Source: Verrucosispora sp. WMMD573 (GTDB lineage Bacteria > Actinomycetota > Actinomycetes > Mycobacteriales > Micromonosporaceae). Taken from it: DNA of 64,000 nt. The stretch spans positions 992,001 through 1,056,000 of the forward strand of contig NZ_CP114901.1 of the NCBI RefSeq assembly GCF_027497175.1. Reading direction: 5' to 3'. How positions within the stretch are numbered: position 1 is the first letter of the stretch; each line of letters opens with the position of its first letter. Positions 43,986 to 54,036 of this stretch are shown piece by piece. A program made the position numbers and the translations under genes. The notes below the pieces were generated by a model that searched no databases, had not been told where the DNA came from, and saw nothing but the letters and a program-made list of their open reading frames with translations.

Positions 43986-45707
43986 TCAGCGACAGCCGCA
44001 GCCGGCCAGCGCGGCGGCGATCCTGTCCAGCGCGGCCCGGGCCGGCTCCATCCCGTCCGGCCGCACGTCGTCGGTGAGCACCGCGAAGGTGAGCAGGCGG
44101 CCCTCGGTGGTGGTCACCACGCCCGCGATGGCGTGCACCCGGGTCAACGTGCCGGTTTTGGCCCGGACCACACCGGCACCGGCGGCGGTGCCGGGTGTCG
44201 CGCCGTACCGGTCGCGCAGGGTGCCGGACCAGCCCGCGACCGGCAGGCCGCCGAAGATACCGGCCAGCTCGGGCCGGTCCGGGCTGGCCGCGAGCGCCAG
44301 CAGTTCGGTCAGCAGGGCCGGGCTGATCAGGTTCTTCCGGGACAGTCCGCTGCCGTCGGCCAGGTCGAGCCCAGCCACCGGCAGGGCCAACTCGGCGACC
44401 ACCTCGGCCATCGCCGTCGCGGCGCCGGTGAACGAGGCCGGCCGGTCGCGGGCCAGGGCGACCTGACGGGCCAGCGCCTCGGCGACGATGTTGTCGCTGT
44501 CGCTGATCATGATGTCGACCAGCCGGATCAGCGGCGGCGAGTGCACCGCGCCGAGTTCGGCACCGGGTCCACCGCCGCCGACCGGTTCCGTCGCGGTCGC
44601 CCCGGTCGGCGGCGGTGGGGCGGTGCCCTTGCGTACGGTGTTGGCCGGCACCCCGAGCAGTTTGGCGAAGGCACGGCCGGCGACCAGGTCCGGTTCGGCG
44701 ACGCGTTCGGCCCAGCCGGGGCCGGCCTTCGGATTCTCGCGTGCTCCGTCCAACATCAGCGCGGTGATCGCCCCGCCGTACCCGCCGGTCGGAATGTCGT
44801 CGTCCCAGCCGGGTTCGTGCACCGGGCCGGAGTAACGCGAGGAGTCGACGACGACCCTGCTGGGTGCGACCCCACCCAGCGCCTGCCGGACCTGATCGGC
44901 GAGGTCGGTGAGGCTGGCCGCGCCCGGGTAGAAGCCCTTCGTGTCGGCTGCCAACGTCGGATCCCCGCCACCGACCAGAACCACCTCGCCGGGTTGGGCG
45001 CCAGCCACCGCCCGGGTCGGGATGCGATGGCCGGGGCCTCGGGCGGTCAACACCGTCACGGCGGTCACCAGTTTGGTCACCGAGGCCGGCACGGTCCCCT
45101 CCCCGCCACCGCGCTCGAAGAGCATCTCCCCAGTGAGCGCGTCGGCCACCGCCACGTTGACCCGGTTGCCCAGCGCGGTGTCGTCGATCAGCGGTTCGAG
45201 GGTGGTCCGGAGCCCGTCCGTGCTGGGCGGCGGCGCGCCGATGTCGGCAGCAGCCAGCACCGGGATCGGCGCGGGCTCCACCATCCCGGTTGCCGTCGGT
45301 GTCGGCGGCGTGTCTCCCAGCCAGCGGCCCACCGGCCCGGGCCGGACCACGACCAGACCCACCGCGACCAGCACGAGCACCAGCACGGCGGCGAGCACCA
45401 ACGGCAGGCGACGGCGCCGTACCGGCCCGACCGGTGGCGGTACGACACCGGCCGGCGGATCACCCGACGTACCGGACGCCGGCACTACCGACGCCGGGCG
45501 CACCGGCACGGTCGCCGATCCGGTCGGCGGCCCGGCCGGGATCGTGGGAACGGCGCCGCCGGGTGTGGCGGGCGGCGTTGGAGGTTGTGGCCGGAGGACC
45601 TGCGCGTCCGGCACTGGTACCCGCCCGGCGGCCGGCTTGGCCGGCGGTTGGTTCGCACCGCCCTCGGCGGCACCGCCGGGACGGTAGTGTGAATCTTCCC
45701 TCCCCAC
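43986..45707 (-). CDS. dacB: D-alanyl-D-alanine carboxypeptidase/endopeptidase (PBP4 type)
   Basis: Peptidase family S13 cell-wall enzyme, 573 residues. A Pro-rich cytoplasmic N-terminus (1 to about 100) and one membrane helix (about 106-126) precede the catalytic domain. Active-site motifs are SVTK (about 208), SDN (about 401) and KTG (about 515). Start GTG 45707 is chosen because GGAGGAGGGGG lies just upstream; GTG 45725 is possible. Conserved position before the DUF2342 gene. Divergent from ppa. Confidence 0.92.
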   Translation of the reverse strand: MGREDSHYRPGGAAEGGANQPPAKPAAGRVPVPDAQVLRPQPPTPPATPGGAVPTIPAGPPTGSATVPVRPASVVPASGTSGDPPAGVVPPPVGPVRRRRLPLVLAAVLVLVLVAVGLVVVRPGPVGRWLGDTPPTPTATGMVEPAPIPVLAAADIGAPPPSTDGLRTTLEPLIDDTALGNRVNVAVADALTGEMLFERGGGEGTVPASVTKLVTAVTVLTARGPGHRIPTRAVAGAQPGEVVLVGGGDPTLAADTKGFYPGAASLTDLADQVRQALGGVAPSRVVVDSSRYSGPVHEPGWDDDIPTGGYGGAITALMLDGARENPKAGPGWAERVAEPDLVAGRAFAKLLGVPANTVRKGTAPPPPTGATATEPVGGGGPGAELGAVHSPPLIRLVDIMISDSDNIVAEALARQVALARDRPASFTGAATAMAEVVAELALPVAGLDLADGSGLSRKNLISPALLTELLALAASPDRPELAGIFGGLPVAGWSGTLRDRYGATPGTAAGAGVVRAKTGTLTRVHAIAGVVTTTEGRLLTFAVLTDDVRPDGMEPARAALDRIAAALAGCGCR

Positions 45708-45858
45708 GACCCCCTCCTCCCCCACCGGGAACCGGCCTGGGTGACACTACTTCGGTCCGAAGACTATGCGGCGGCCGGAGTCGGCGGGTCGGCAATCGCC
45801 CGCCCGGCTCCGCCGCCGGTTCCGTCAAGCCAGCGTGGGCCAACGAGGGAGCGTGCAG

Positions 45859-46365
45859 ATGGATTTCGACGTGACGGTTGAGATCCCCAAGGGTCACCGC
45901 AACAAGTACGAGGTGGACCACGTGACCGGGCGGATCCGGCTGGACCGCACCCTCTTCACCTCCACGCAGTACCCGGCCGACTACGGCTTCATCGAGGGCA
46001 CCCTGGGCGAGGACGGTGACCCGCTGGACGCCCTGGTGCTGGTGCCCGAGCCGACCTTCCCCGGCTGCCTGATTCGGTGCCGCACGATCGGCATGTTCCG
46101 GATGACGGACGAGAAGGGTGGCGACGACAAGGTTCTCTGCGTCCCCTACGAGGACCCGCGGCAGGAACACCTGCGCGACATCCACCACCTCGGCGAGTTC
46201 GACCGGCTGGAGATCCAGCACTTCTTCGAGGTGTACAAGGATCTTGAGCCGGGCAAGTCGGTCGAGGGCGCGACCTGGGTGGGGCGCACCGAGGCCGAGG
46301 CCGAGATCCAGGCTTCGTACCGGCGCGCCAGGGAGGCCGAGGAGCGCGGCGAGTCCACCCACTGA
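45859..46365 (+). CDS. ppa: Inorganic pyrophosphatase
   Basis: Family I soluble pyrophosphatase, 168 residues: [14 protein letters not shown], the ADYGFIEGT segment and the signature [10 protein letters not shown] with metal-binding Asp residues. ATG 45859 is preceded by GAGGGAGCG. Divergent from dacB with a 151-nt promoter gap; convergent with eccD. Confidence 0.96.
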   Translation: MDFDVTVEIPKGHRNKYEVDHVTGRIRLDRTLFTSTQYPADYGFIEGTLGEDGDPLDALVLVPEPTFPGCLIRCRTIGMFRMTDEKGGDDKVLCVPYEDPRQEHLRDIHHLGEFDRLEIQHFFEVYKDLEPGKSVEGATWVGRTEAEAEIQASYRRAREAEERGESTH

Positions 46366-46391
46366 GGTGTCCGATGGGTCCCGGGGGTCGC

Positions 46392-47792
46392 TCAGCCGAG
46401 CAGTCCCCGGGCCTGCTCGTAGAGGCCGAGCACCGCGCAGACGACCGGCACCACCGAGACCACCAGCAGGGTGTCGGCCAGGTCGGCGACCCGCCCGAGG
46501 TACGGGGAGACCGGCCGGCGGGCGTATGTCGTGCCGCCCGCCACCACCAGCAGCGCGCCAAGCAGACCGCCGGTGACCAGGATCAGCCGGATTGTCGGGT
46601 CGGCGGCCCCGGCCAGCGCCCCGCCGAGGACCGCGTACCCGGCCAGGCCGGCGAGCACCGGGGCGATTCGGTGCCGGACCGTCCTGAAGAGCCGGGCCCG
46701 TAGCAGCAGCACCGTCGCGGTCACCCCGACCAGCAGTCGACCGGCGGTGCCACCGGTGCTCACGAGGATCACGGCCGCGCCGACGGCCAGCACGGCCTGA
46801 CCGATCAGCATGCCGGTGAGCATTTCCTCGGTACGGGCCACGGCTGCGTGCACCCGGCCACGGTCCGGCAGATCACGAGCCTGGTCCGAGTCATCCGACA
46901 CGTCGGTGGGCAGGGTTACCGGCGGCAGCGGCACCTTGCCCAACCGGATGGCCAGCAGCGGAACTGCCCCGACGGCGAAGGTGAGCGTGCCGAGCAGGAC
47001 GGCGGCCGCGCCGGCCGGGCCGAGCAGCAGACCGCCGAGGGCGGCTGATCCGGCGCCCGCCCCCACCACCGTGCCGGCCACGAAGATCCGTAGTCGGGTG
47101 GCCACGCCGAACAGCCCCAGCACCGAAGCGAGCAGCAGCGCCACCGACCCCGCCAACAACTCCGGTGCGCCCACCCAGCGCAGCGTGCCGATCGGCCCGA
47201 CCGGGTCGCCCGAACTGACGGCGAGGGCGCCGGCCAACGCCGCGTAGGGCAGCGCGTGTCCGCCCAGCACGGCGCCGGCCGGCCCGTCGCCCTGCGCACG
47301 GGACAGCACGGTGCCGGCCAGCACCAGCAGTACCGCCACCACGGTCGCGGCCGGCCAACCGGCGGGGTCGCCGGGCCCACCGGCGGCCAGGGCGAGCAGG
47401 CCGACGACGAGCGGCACACCGGCACCGACAAGTGCCACCGCCCGGGTGGCGCCGGGTGACCAGGCCCCGCCTCGGCGGCGGGCGGCGTCGGCGATGGCCT
47501 CCACCACGTCGTCGTACTCGAACTCCGGCCACTCGGTGCGAGCCGGCACCAGGTGCAGCACCTCGCCGTCGCGGACCCCCTCAGCGAGCAGCGTCTGCCC
47601 GCCGGTCAGCACGCTGCCGTCGGCCCGCCGGAGCAGCCAACCGCCGTGCTGCTCCCCCTCGTCGGCGAGCCCGTCGCCGGCGTGGCGCAGCACCTCGGGC
47701 AGCAACTCGGCGAGGGGCACCTGGTCCGGCAGCGCCACGTCGACCCGCCGTCGGGGCGTGCTGACGGTGAGCCGGGCAAGCCCGACGGTCAT
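46392..47792 (-). CDS. eccD: Type VII secretion membrane protein EccD
   Basis: 466 residues. The N-terminal ubiquitin-like (YukD) domain (about 1-85) carries the segment RRVDVALPDQVPLAELLPEV. About eleven membrane helices from residue 115 onward form the EccD core. It is encoded divergently from eccC, 100 nt apart. The EccD cavity normally works with EccB, EccC and EccE; eccB and eccE are not in the window. Confidence 0.88.
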   Translation of the reverse strand: MTVGLARLTVSTPRRRVDVALPDQVPLAELLPEVLRHAGDGLADEGEQHGGWLLRRADGSVLTGGQTLLAEGVRDGEVLHLVPARTEWPEFEYDDVVEAIADAARRRGGAWSPGATRAVALVGAGVPLVVGLLALAAGGPGDPAGWPAATVVAVLLVLAGTVLSRAQGDGPAGAVLGGHALPYAALAGALAVSSGDPVGPIGTLRWVGAPELLAGSVALLLASVLGLFGVATRLRIFVAGTVVGAGAGSAALGGLLLGPAGAAAVLLGTLTFAVGAVPLLAIRLGKVPLPPVTLPTDVSDDSDQARDLPDRGRVHAAVARTEEMLTGMLIGQAVLAVGAAVILVSTGGTAGRLLVGVTATVLLLRARLFRTVRHRIAPVLAGLAGYAVLGGALAGAADPTIRLILVTGGLLGALLVVAGGTTYARRPVSPYLGRVADLADTLLVVSVVPVVCAVLGLYEQARGLLG

Positions 47793-47892
47793 CGGCTCAC
47801 CTCCATCCCGAGCGGGCCTGCTGCTGCGCGGACGACAGGACTTTACCTACCATGAGCCAGGCTCGGGTCACCGTGCGCAGTCGGGAGGTCGA

Positions 47893-50800
47893 GTGTCCAC
47901 TGTCGTCATCCGGCGGCCGGCCCGACGCCCGGCGCCCGAGATACCGGTCGGTGACCTGCCGGTGCAGGCACCCCCGGAGATTCCGGCCAGCGCCGACACC
48001 CGCTGGCACCAGCTGCTGATGCTGCTGCCGATGCTCGGCGGTACGGTCGCGATGGCGATGATGTTCGGCCGGGGCGGCGGGGCGTACGCGTACGTGGTCG
48101 GCGGCATGTTCGGCCTCTCCTCTCTGGCGATGCTGGCGACCTCGTGGGGCAGCGCCTCCGGCAGTCCGAGGAAGTCCGAGATGATGGCCGCCCGCCGGGA
48201 TTACCTGCGGCACCTGGCCACCCTGCGACGGCAGGTTCGGCAGACCGCGGAGCGGCAACGCGCCGGACTCTGCTACCGGCACCCCGATCCGTCGCTGCTC
48301 TGGTCGACGGTGCACAGCCACCGGGTCTGGGAACGACGGCCCACGGACCCGGATTTCGCGGTGATTCGGGTTGCCGTCGGGCCGCAGACCCTGGCCACGC
48401 CGTTGGTGCCGCCGGTCACCCGCCCGCTGGAGGAACTGGAGCCGATGACGGCGGGCGCGCTGCGCCGCTTCCTGGACGCGTACTCGGTGGTGCCCGACCT
48501 GCCGGTGGCTCTCTCGCTGCGCAGCTTCGCCCGGGTCTTCGTCCGGGCCGCTCCGGCCGGACCCACCGGGTCGCCGGCCGCGCAGGCGCTGGTCCGGGCC
48601 ATGCTCGCCCAGCTCGCGGTCTTCCACGCCCCGGACGAGTTGCTGGTCGCCATCTGTGCCGGGCCGGAACGCCGCGGCCGTTGGGAGTGGGTCAAATGGT
48701 TGCCGCACGCCCAGCACCCCACCCGCACCGACGCTCTCGGCCCGGTACGGCTGGTGGCCACTTCCGCCGTGGAGCTGGAACGGCTACTCGACCGGGTGTT
48801 GGCCAGCCGGTCGAGGTTCAGCCCGGCCGGACCGGCCACGGACGGGCCGCACCTGGTGGTCGTGTTCGACGGCGGCGACCGCACCGGCGCCACCGAGCTG
48901 GTCGGCGACGGCGGGATCGACGCGGTGACCCTGATCGACCTGGACACCCCGCCGCCACGCCTGCTCGACCGGTTCTCGCTGCTGCTGGAGCTGCGAGACG
49001 GCCGGCTGCACTCCCGCTCCTCGGACGGGCCGGCCGAGGTGGGCACGGCCGACGCGCTGGAGGTCGCCGAGGTCGAGGCGATGGCCCGGAGGCTGGCACC
49101 ACTGCGGCTGGCCGCCACCCCGGGTGCCGACACCGCCCCTGGGGCCGAGCCGGGTCTACCGGAGCTGCTCGGCATCGGCGAGCCGGCGAGCTTCACCGTC
49201 GAACAGGGGTGGGTTCCGAGGTCGCCGCGGGACCGGCTGCGGGTGCCGGTGGGGATCGGCGTGGACGGCGGCGCGGTCGAGTTGGACCTGAAGGAGTCGG
49301 CGCAGGGCGGCATGGGGCCGCACGGGCTGCTGATCGGCGCCACCGGCTCCGGCAAGTCCGAGTTGCTGCGTACGCTGGTGCTCGGGCTGGCCGCCACCCA
49401 TTCCGCCGAGCAGCTCAACTTCGTGCTCGTCGACTTCAAGGGTGGGGCCACCTTCGCGCCCTTCGACCGGCTGCCGCACACCGCCGCTGTGATCACCAAT
49501 CTGGCCGACGCGCTACCGCTTGTCGATCGGATGGTCGATGCGATCAACGGGGAGCTGGTCCGCCGGCAGGAGCTGCTGCGTCGCGCCGGCAACTTCGCCA
49601 GCCTGCGCGACTACGAGCGTGCCCGGGCCGCCGGCAATCCGCTGCCCCCGCTGCCGTCGCTGCTGCTGATCTGTGACGAGTTCTCCGAACTGCTGTCGGC
49701 CAAGCCCGACTTCATCGACCTGTTCGTCCAGATCGGCCGGCTGGGCCGCTCTCTCGGGGTGCACCTGCTGCTGGCGAGCCAGCGGCTGGAGGAGGGACGA
49801 CTGCGCGGGCTGGACACCCACCTGTCGTACCGGATCGGTCTGCGGACCTTCTCCTCGCTGGAGTCCCGCACCGTCCTCGGGGTGCCTGACGCGCATGAGC
49901 TGCCCCCGTCGCCGGGGCACGGTTTCCTGCGCTTCGGCACCGAGCCGCTGCTGCGCTTCAAGACCGCGTACGTCTCCGGCCCGGTGCGTCGGCGTGCCCT
50001 GGCGACCGACGCTGCCGGGCCCGAACGTCCCCGGCTGCTCGCCTTCTCCACCCACACCATCCCGATGCCGCAGCCGCCCGTCCCGCCGGCCGTGCAGGAC
50101 GAGGCGGACGCCACGGAGACCCTGCTGCGTCTGCTCGTCGACCGGCTGGCCGGGCAGGGTGCGCCGGCCCACCAGGTATGGCTGCCGCCGCTGGATACCG
50201 CTCCGGCCCTGGACGAGTTGGTCGGCCCGCTCACGGTCGACGCGGCCCGGGGGCTGACCTTCGGCAATCCCGAGCTGCACGGTGCCCTCCAGGTGCCGGT
50301 GGCCGTCGTCGACCGGCCCTTCGAGCAGCGCCGCGACCTGTTGTGGTTGGCGTTGGACGGCGCCGCCGGCCATGTCGCGGTGGTCGGCGGTACGCAGAGC
50401 GGCAAGTCCACCGCGCTACGTACGCTGGTCTGCGCGCTGGCCCTCACCCACACGCCGGCCGAGGCTCGGGTCTACTGCCTCGATTTCGGTGGCGGCGGGT
50501 TGGCCTCGCTCCGTGACCTGCCGCATGTCGGTGGGGTCACCGGCCGGGCCGACCCCACCGGGGTGCGCCGCACCGTCGGCGAGATGTCCACCCTGCTCGC
50601 CGATCGGGAACGCCGCTTCGCCGAACTGGGTCTGGAGTCGATGGCCGCCTGGCGACAGCGGCGCGGCACCGGCACCGGCACCGACCCGGGCGATACCGAC
50701 GCGTACGGCGATGTGTTCCTCGTCGTGGACGGCTGGACGACCCTGCGGACCGAGTACGAGGATCTGGAACCGCTGATCACCGACCTGGCGACCCGGGGGC

Positions 50801-51837
50801 TCTCCTACGGCGTGCACGTGGTCGCCAGCGCGGTGCGTTGGCTGGATTTCCGGCCGGCCATCCGGGACCTTTTCGGCTCCCGACTGGAACTGCGCCTCGG
50901 TGATCCGTCCGACTCGCTGGTCGCCCGCCGGGCGGCGGCGCACGTGCCGGAGCAGACCCCCGGGCGTGGCATCACCTCGGAGAGCCTGCACTTCCTCACC
51001 GCGCTGCCGCAGCCGACCGGTGCGGACACCGCCGGGCTGGTGAAGCAGATCAACGACGCGTGGCCCGGCCCGGTCGCACCCCGGGTGCGGCTGCTCCCGG
51101 CCGTGCTGCCGTACGCCGACCTCGACCTCGACGCCACGACGGGGCTGCGGATCCCGGTCGGTGTCGCCGAGGCCGACCTACGTCCGGTGGTCCTCGACTT
51201 CGCCACGGAGCCACATCTCGTGGTCTACGGGGACGCGGAGAGCGGCAAGTCGTCGTTCCTGCGCGCCCTGGCCACCTCGATCGTCACCCGGTTCACGCCG
51301 GAACAGGCACGGGTGATCCTGGTGGACTATCGGCGCAGCCTGCTCGGCGTCATCGCCACGGAGCACCTGATCGGCTACGGCACCACGGCGGCACACACCG
51401 CCGACCTGGTCGAATCGGCCGCCGGTTACCTGACAGGCCGCGCACCGGGGCCGCAGGTCAGCCCGACGCAGTTGCGGGAACGGTCGTGGTGGTCCGGCCC
51501 GGAACTGTTCGTGCTGGTCGACGACTACGACCTGGTGTCCAGCGGGCCCGCGAACCCGCTGCGGGCGTTGGAGGAGCACCTGCCACACGCCCGCGACGTC
51601 GGGCTGCACCTGGTGTTGGCGCGCCGTTCCGGCGGTGCCGCCCGCGCCCAGTACGAGCCGTTGGTGCAGCGGTTACGGGAACTGTCCACCTCGGGCCTGG
51701 TGATGTCGGGCAGCCCGGAGGAGGGTGCGCTGGTCGGTCCGGTTCGTCCCGGTCCGCTGCCGCCCGGGCGCGGTCGGCTCTTCACCCGACGCGAGGGCGT
51801 ACGCCTGGTCCAACTGGCTCACCTGCCGCCACGGTGA
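47893..51837 (+). CDS. eccC: Type VII secretion ATPase EccC (EccCa-EccCb fusion)
   Basis: 1314-residue motor of an ESX system. Two membrane helices (about 37-75) are followed by three FtsK/SpoIIIE ATPase modules, all with intact Walker A: GATGSGKS (482-489), GGTQSGKS (832-839) and GDAESGKS (1113-1120). Walker B of module 1 is LLICDEFSELL. GTG 47893 follows GGAGG. A rare TTA codon occurs at 1261. The contrast with the degenerate FtsK-like protein at 31754 is clear. Confidence 0.95.
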   Translation: MSTVVIRRPARRPAPEIPVGDLPVQAPPEIPASADTRWHQLLMLLPMLGGTVAMAMMFGRGGGAYAYVVGGMFGLSSLAMLATSWGSASGSPRKSEMMAARRDYLRHLATLRRQVRQTAERQRAGLCYRHPDPSLLWSTVHSHRVWERRPTDPDFAVIRVAVGPQTLATPLVPPVTRPLEELEPMTAGALRRFLDAYSVVPDLPVALSLRSFARVFVRAAPAGPTGSPAAQALVRAMLAQLAVFHAPDELLVAICAGPERRGRWEWVKWLPHAQHPTRTDALGPVRLVATSAVELERLLDRVLASRSRFSPAGPATDGPHLVVVFDGGDRTGATELVGDGGIDAVTLIDLDTPPPRLLDRFSLLLELRDGRLHSRSSDGPAEVGTADALEVAEVEAMARRLAPLRLAATPGADTAPGAEPGLPELLGIGEPASFTVEQGWVPRSPRDRLRVPVGIGVDGGAVELDLKESAQGGMGPHGLLIGATGSGKSELLRTLVLGLAATHSAEQLNFVLVDFKGGATFAPFDRLPHTAAVITNLADALPLVDRMVDAINGELVRRQELLRRAGNFASLRDYERARAAGNPLPPLPSLLLICDEFSELLSAKPDFIDLFVQIGRLGRSLGVHLLLASQRLEEGRLRGLDTHLSYRIGLRTFSSLESRTVLGVPDAHELPPSPGHGFLRFGTEPLLRFKTAYVSGPVRRRALATDAAGPERPRLLAFSTHTIPMPQPPVPPAVQDEADATETLLRLLVDRLAGQGAPAHQVWLPPLDTAPALDELVGPLTVDAARGLTFGNPELHGALQVPVAVVDRPFEQRRDLLWLALDGAAGHVAVVGGTQSGKSTALRTLVCALALTHTPAEARVYCLDFGGGGLASLRDLPHVGGVTGRADPTGVRRTVGEMSTLLADRERRFAELGLESMAAWRQRRGTGTGTDPGDTDAYGDVFLVVDGWTTLRTEYEDLEPLITDLATRGLSYGVHVVASAVRWLDFRPAIRDLFGSRLELRLGDPSDSLVARRAAAHVPEQTPGRGITSESLHFLTALPQPTGADTAGLVKQINDAWPGPVAPRVRLLPAVLPYADLDLDATTGLRIPVGVAEADLRPVVLDFATEPHLVVYGDAESGKSSFLRALATSIVTRFTPEQARVILVDYRRSLLGVIATEHLIGYGTTAAHTADLVESAAGYLTGRAPGPQVSPTQLRERSWWSGPELFVLVDDYDLVSSGPANPLRALEEHLPHARDVGLHLVLARRSGGAARAQYEPLVQRLRELSTSGLVMSGSPEEGALVGPVRPGPLPPGRGRLFTRREGVRLVQLAHLPPR

Positions 51838-51910
51838 CGTCGACTCCACGGAACGTCCCTGTAGGCGGGTCGGAACCGGTAATCTCCGATCGTCATGTGT
51901 CCCGCGACGA

Positions 51911-53233
51911 ATGGCTGAGGATGTGACCAGGCTGCGGCACAGCGGCCCGGCGAGGGCCGGCCGGTTTGCCAACCGCGTGCTGCTCGCGACGGCCGCCACC
52001 GCGCTGTCGGCTGCCGTCGCGGTCGTGCCCGCCGCCGCCGTGCCGGTCCAGGCTCCCGCGCTCGGCCCGCCGGCTGCCCACAATCCCGACGCCGCGCGAC
52101 GCGCCGACCAGGTCCGTGACGAGCAGTGGCAGCTCGACAAGTTGAACGCCCGGACGGCGTGGCGTACCTCGACCGGGCGCGGTGTGGTCGTGGCCGTGAT
52201 CGATTCCGGGGTGGACGGTTCTCACCCGGACCTGACCGGTCAGGTGTTGCCGGGGCTCGACCTGGTCGCGCCGAACGGGGCGACCGAGGCGGATCCGGTC
52301 GGGCACGGCACCACGGTGGCTGGCCTGATCGCGGGGCGCAACGACGACCGGCGTGGCGTGGTGGGGCTCGCGCCGGACGCCCGGATCCTGCCCGTGCGGG
52401 TGCTGGACGCGGAGAACCGCTACGACGACGCGTTGATCGTGGCCAAGGGTGTGCGATGGGCGGTCGACAACGGCGCGAAAGTGATCAACCTGTCGCTCGG
52501 CGGTAACGGCGACAGTGCGGCGCTGGCAGCGGCGATCGACTACGCCTTCGCCCGGGACGTGGTGGTGGTCGCCTGCACCGGAAATCTCGCCACCTCGCCC
52601 GAGGCGAAGGTGTGGTATCCGGCCCGCGAACCTGGCGTCATCGCGGTCTCCGGCCTGGAGCGCAACAGCGACAACCTGTGGAGCGGGGCGATCACCGGTC
52701 GCGCCACCGTCCTGACCGCCCCCGCCAGCGGACTGGTCGGCGCGCGTTCGCCGGGCGGCTACTGGCGGGTGCAGGGCACCAGCTTCGCGGCACCGCTGGT
52801 CGCCGCCACTGCCGCCCTGGTGCGGTCGCGTTACCCGCAGATGTCCGCCGCAGACGTGGTGAACCGGCTGCTGACCACCGCCCGGGACATCGGTCCGACC
52901 GGACGGGACGAGCGGTTCGGGTACGGGCTGGTCGACCCGGTCGCGGCCCTGACCGCACAGGTGCCGTCGACGGACAAGAACCCGTTGGACGACAACGACC
53001 CGCCCGGGGTGACCGGCTTCGGTCCCGCGCCCGGAGCGGCGACGACGAGTGATCCCGACGCCGAGCAACTCGGGCTGACCGGGTCCGGGCAGGAGACCCA
53101 GTGGCGGGCCCGGGCCGCCGGTTCCCAGGACGACGCCGGCCCGGAGCGGCTCTGGATCGGCTCGGCCCTCTTCGTCGCGCTGCTCACCGGAGCGGCGCTG
53201 ATGGTGCGCCGGTTCCGGCAGGCGCACCGCTGA
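51911..53233 (+). CDS. mycP: Mycosin (T7SS subtilisin-like protease)
   Basis: 440 residues. Signal peptide (about 1-47), subtilisin domain with triad Asp in VIDSGVDGSHPD (about 98), His in GHGTTVAG (about 133) and Ser in GTSFAAPL (about 290). A Gly/Asp-rich linker and C-terminal membrane helix (about 413-432) anchor it. 73 nt downstream of eccC, same strand. ATG 51911 chosen; GTG 51923 is possible. Confidence 0.93.
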   Translation: MAEDVTRLRHSGPARAGRFANRVLLATAATALSAAVAVVPAAAVPVQAPALGPPAAHNPDAARRADQVRDEQWQLDKLNARTAWRTSTGRGVVVAVIDSGVDGSHPDLTGQVLPGLDLVAPNGATEADPVGHGTTVAGLIAGRNDDRRGVVGLAPDARILPVRVLDAENRYDDALIVAKGVRWAVDNGAKVINLSLGGNGDSAALAAAIDYAFARDVVVVACTGNLATSPEAKVWYPAREPGVIAVSGLERNSDNLWSGAITGRATVLTAPASGLVGARSPGGYWRVQGTSFAAPLVAATAALVRSRYPQMSAADVVNRLLTTARDIGPTGRDERFGYGLVDPVAALTAQVPSTDKNPLDDNDPPGVTGFGPAPGAATTSDPDAEQLGLTGSGQETQWRARAAGSQDDAGPERLWIGSALFVALLTGAALMVRRFRQAHR

Positions 53234-53310
53234 CCGACACCCGTCGACGAATCACGCAGATTCTGCGCATCCGCCCGGGGAGATCCCGTTCAGCGGGTAC
53301 AACCATCGCC

Positions 53311-54030
53311 GTGGACGCCTTCGAACGAGTCGAGTCCGCGTCGCCCTGCGGTCCGGAGGGTGTCGGACCACGGGACGACCGGCCAGGTGTGCGGCCGGCC
53401 CACACCGTCTCCGGCGTGCTGCTGGCGGCGCCGTTCGCGCTGCTCGCCGCGCTGGTGCTGGGTGACTGGCCGCCGCTGCGTCGACTCGACCTGGTGATCA
53501 CCACCCACCTGCACGGGTACGCCCTGGACCACCCGGTGTGGGTCCGGGCGATGAGCTTCTGGACCGACGCGTTCGCGCCGATGCCCCTGCGGGCCGTGGC
53601 GCTGGTTCTGGTGATCTGGCTGGCCCGCGACGGTGCGCGGCGGCTCGTCGGCTGGGTCGCCTGCACCATGGTGCTCGGTGGTCTGCTCGGGCCGCTGCTC
53701 AAACTGCTCGTCGGCCGGCAGCGACCGGATCTGCCCGACCCGGTGGCGCAGGCGCCTGGTCTGGCCTTCCCGTCGGGCCATGCGCTGAACGCGATGCTCG
53801 CCGCCGGGGTGCTGGTGGTGGTGTTCCTGCCCCGGACCAGGCGCCGTTCCGTGGCCCGCGCGGCGGTCTGGCTCGGTGCGCTGACGATCGCCCTGGTGAC
53901 CGGGTTCAGCCGGGTGGCGCTCGGCGTGCACTGGAGCAGCGACGTGCTGGCCGGGTGGCTGCTCGGCGCGGCGGTGGTCGTCGCCACCGCCGCCGCGTTC
54001 ACCGTCTGGTCGGGCCGCCGGTCGGGCTGA
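53311..54030 (+). CDS. PAP2 family phosphatase
   Basis: 239-residue membrane phosphatase with about six helices. The three PAP2 motifs are present: KLLVGRQRP, FPSGH and SRVALGVHWSSDVLAGW. It may dephosphorylate lipid phosphates such as undecaprenyl pyrophosphate or phosphatidic acid; the substrate is not decided. GTG start at 53311. Convergent with marP, 6 nt between stops. Confidence 0.85.
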   Translation: MDAFERVESASPCGPEGVGPRDDRPGVRPAHTVSGVLLAAPFALLAALVLGDWPPLRRLDLVITTHLHGYALDHPVWVRAMSFWTDAFAPMPLRAVALVLVIWLARDGARRLVGWVACTMVLGGLLGPLLKLLVGRQRPDLPDPVAQAPGLAFPSGHALNAMLAAGVLVVVFLPRTRRRSVARAAVWLGALTIALVTGFSRVALGVHWSSDVLAGWLLGAAVVVATAAAFTVWSGRRSG

Positions 54031-54036
54031 CCCTCG

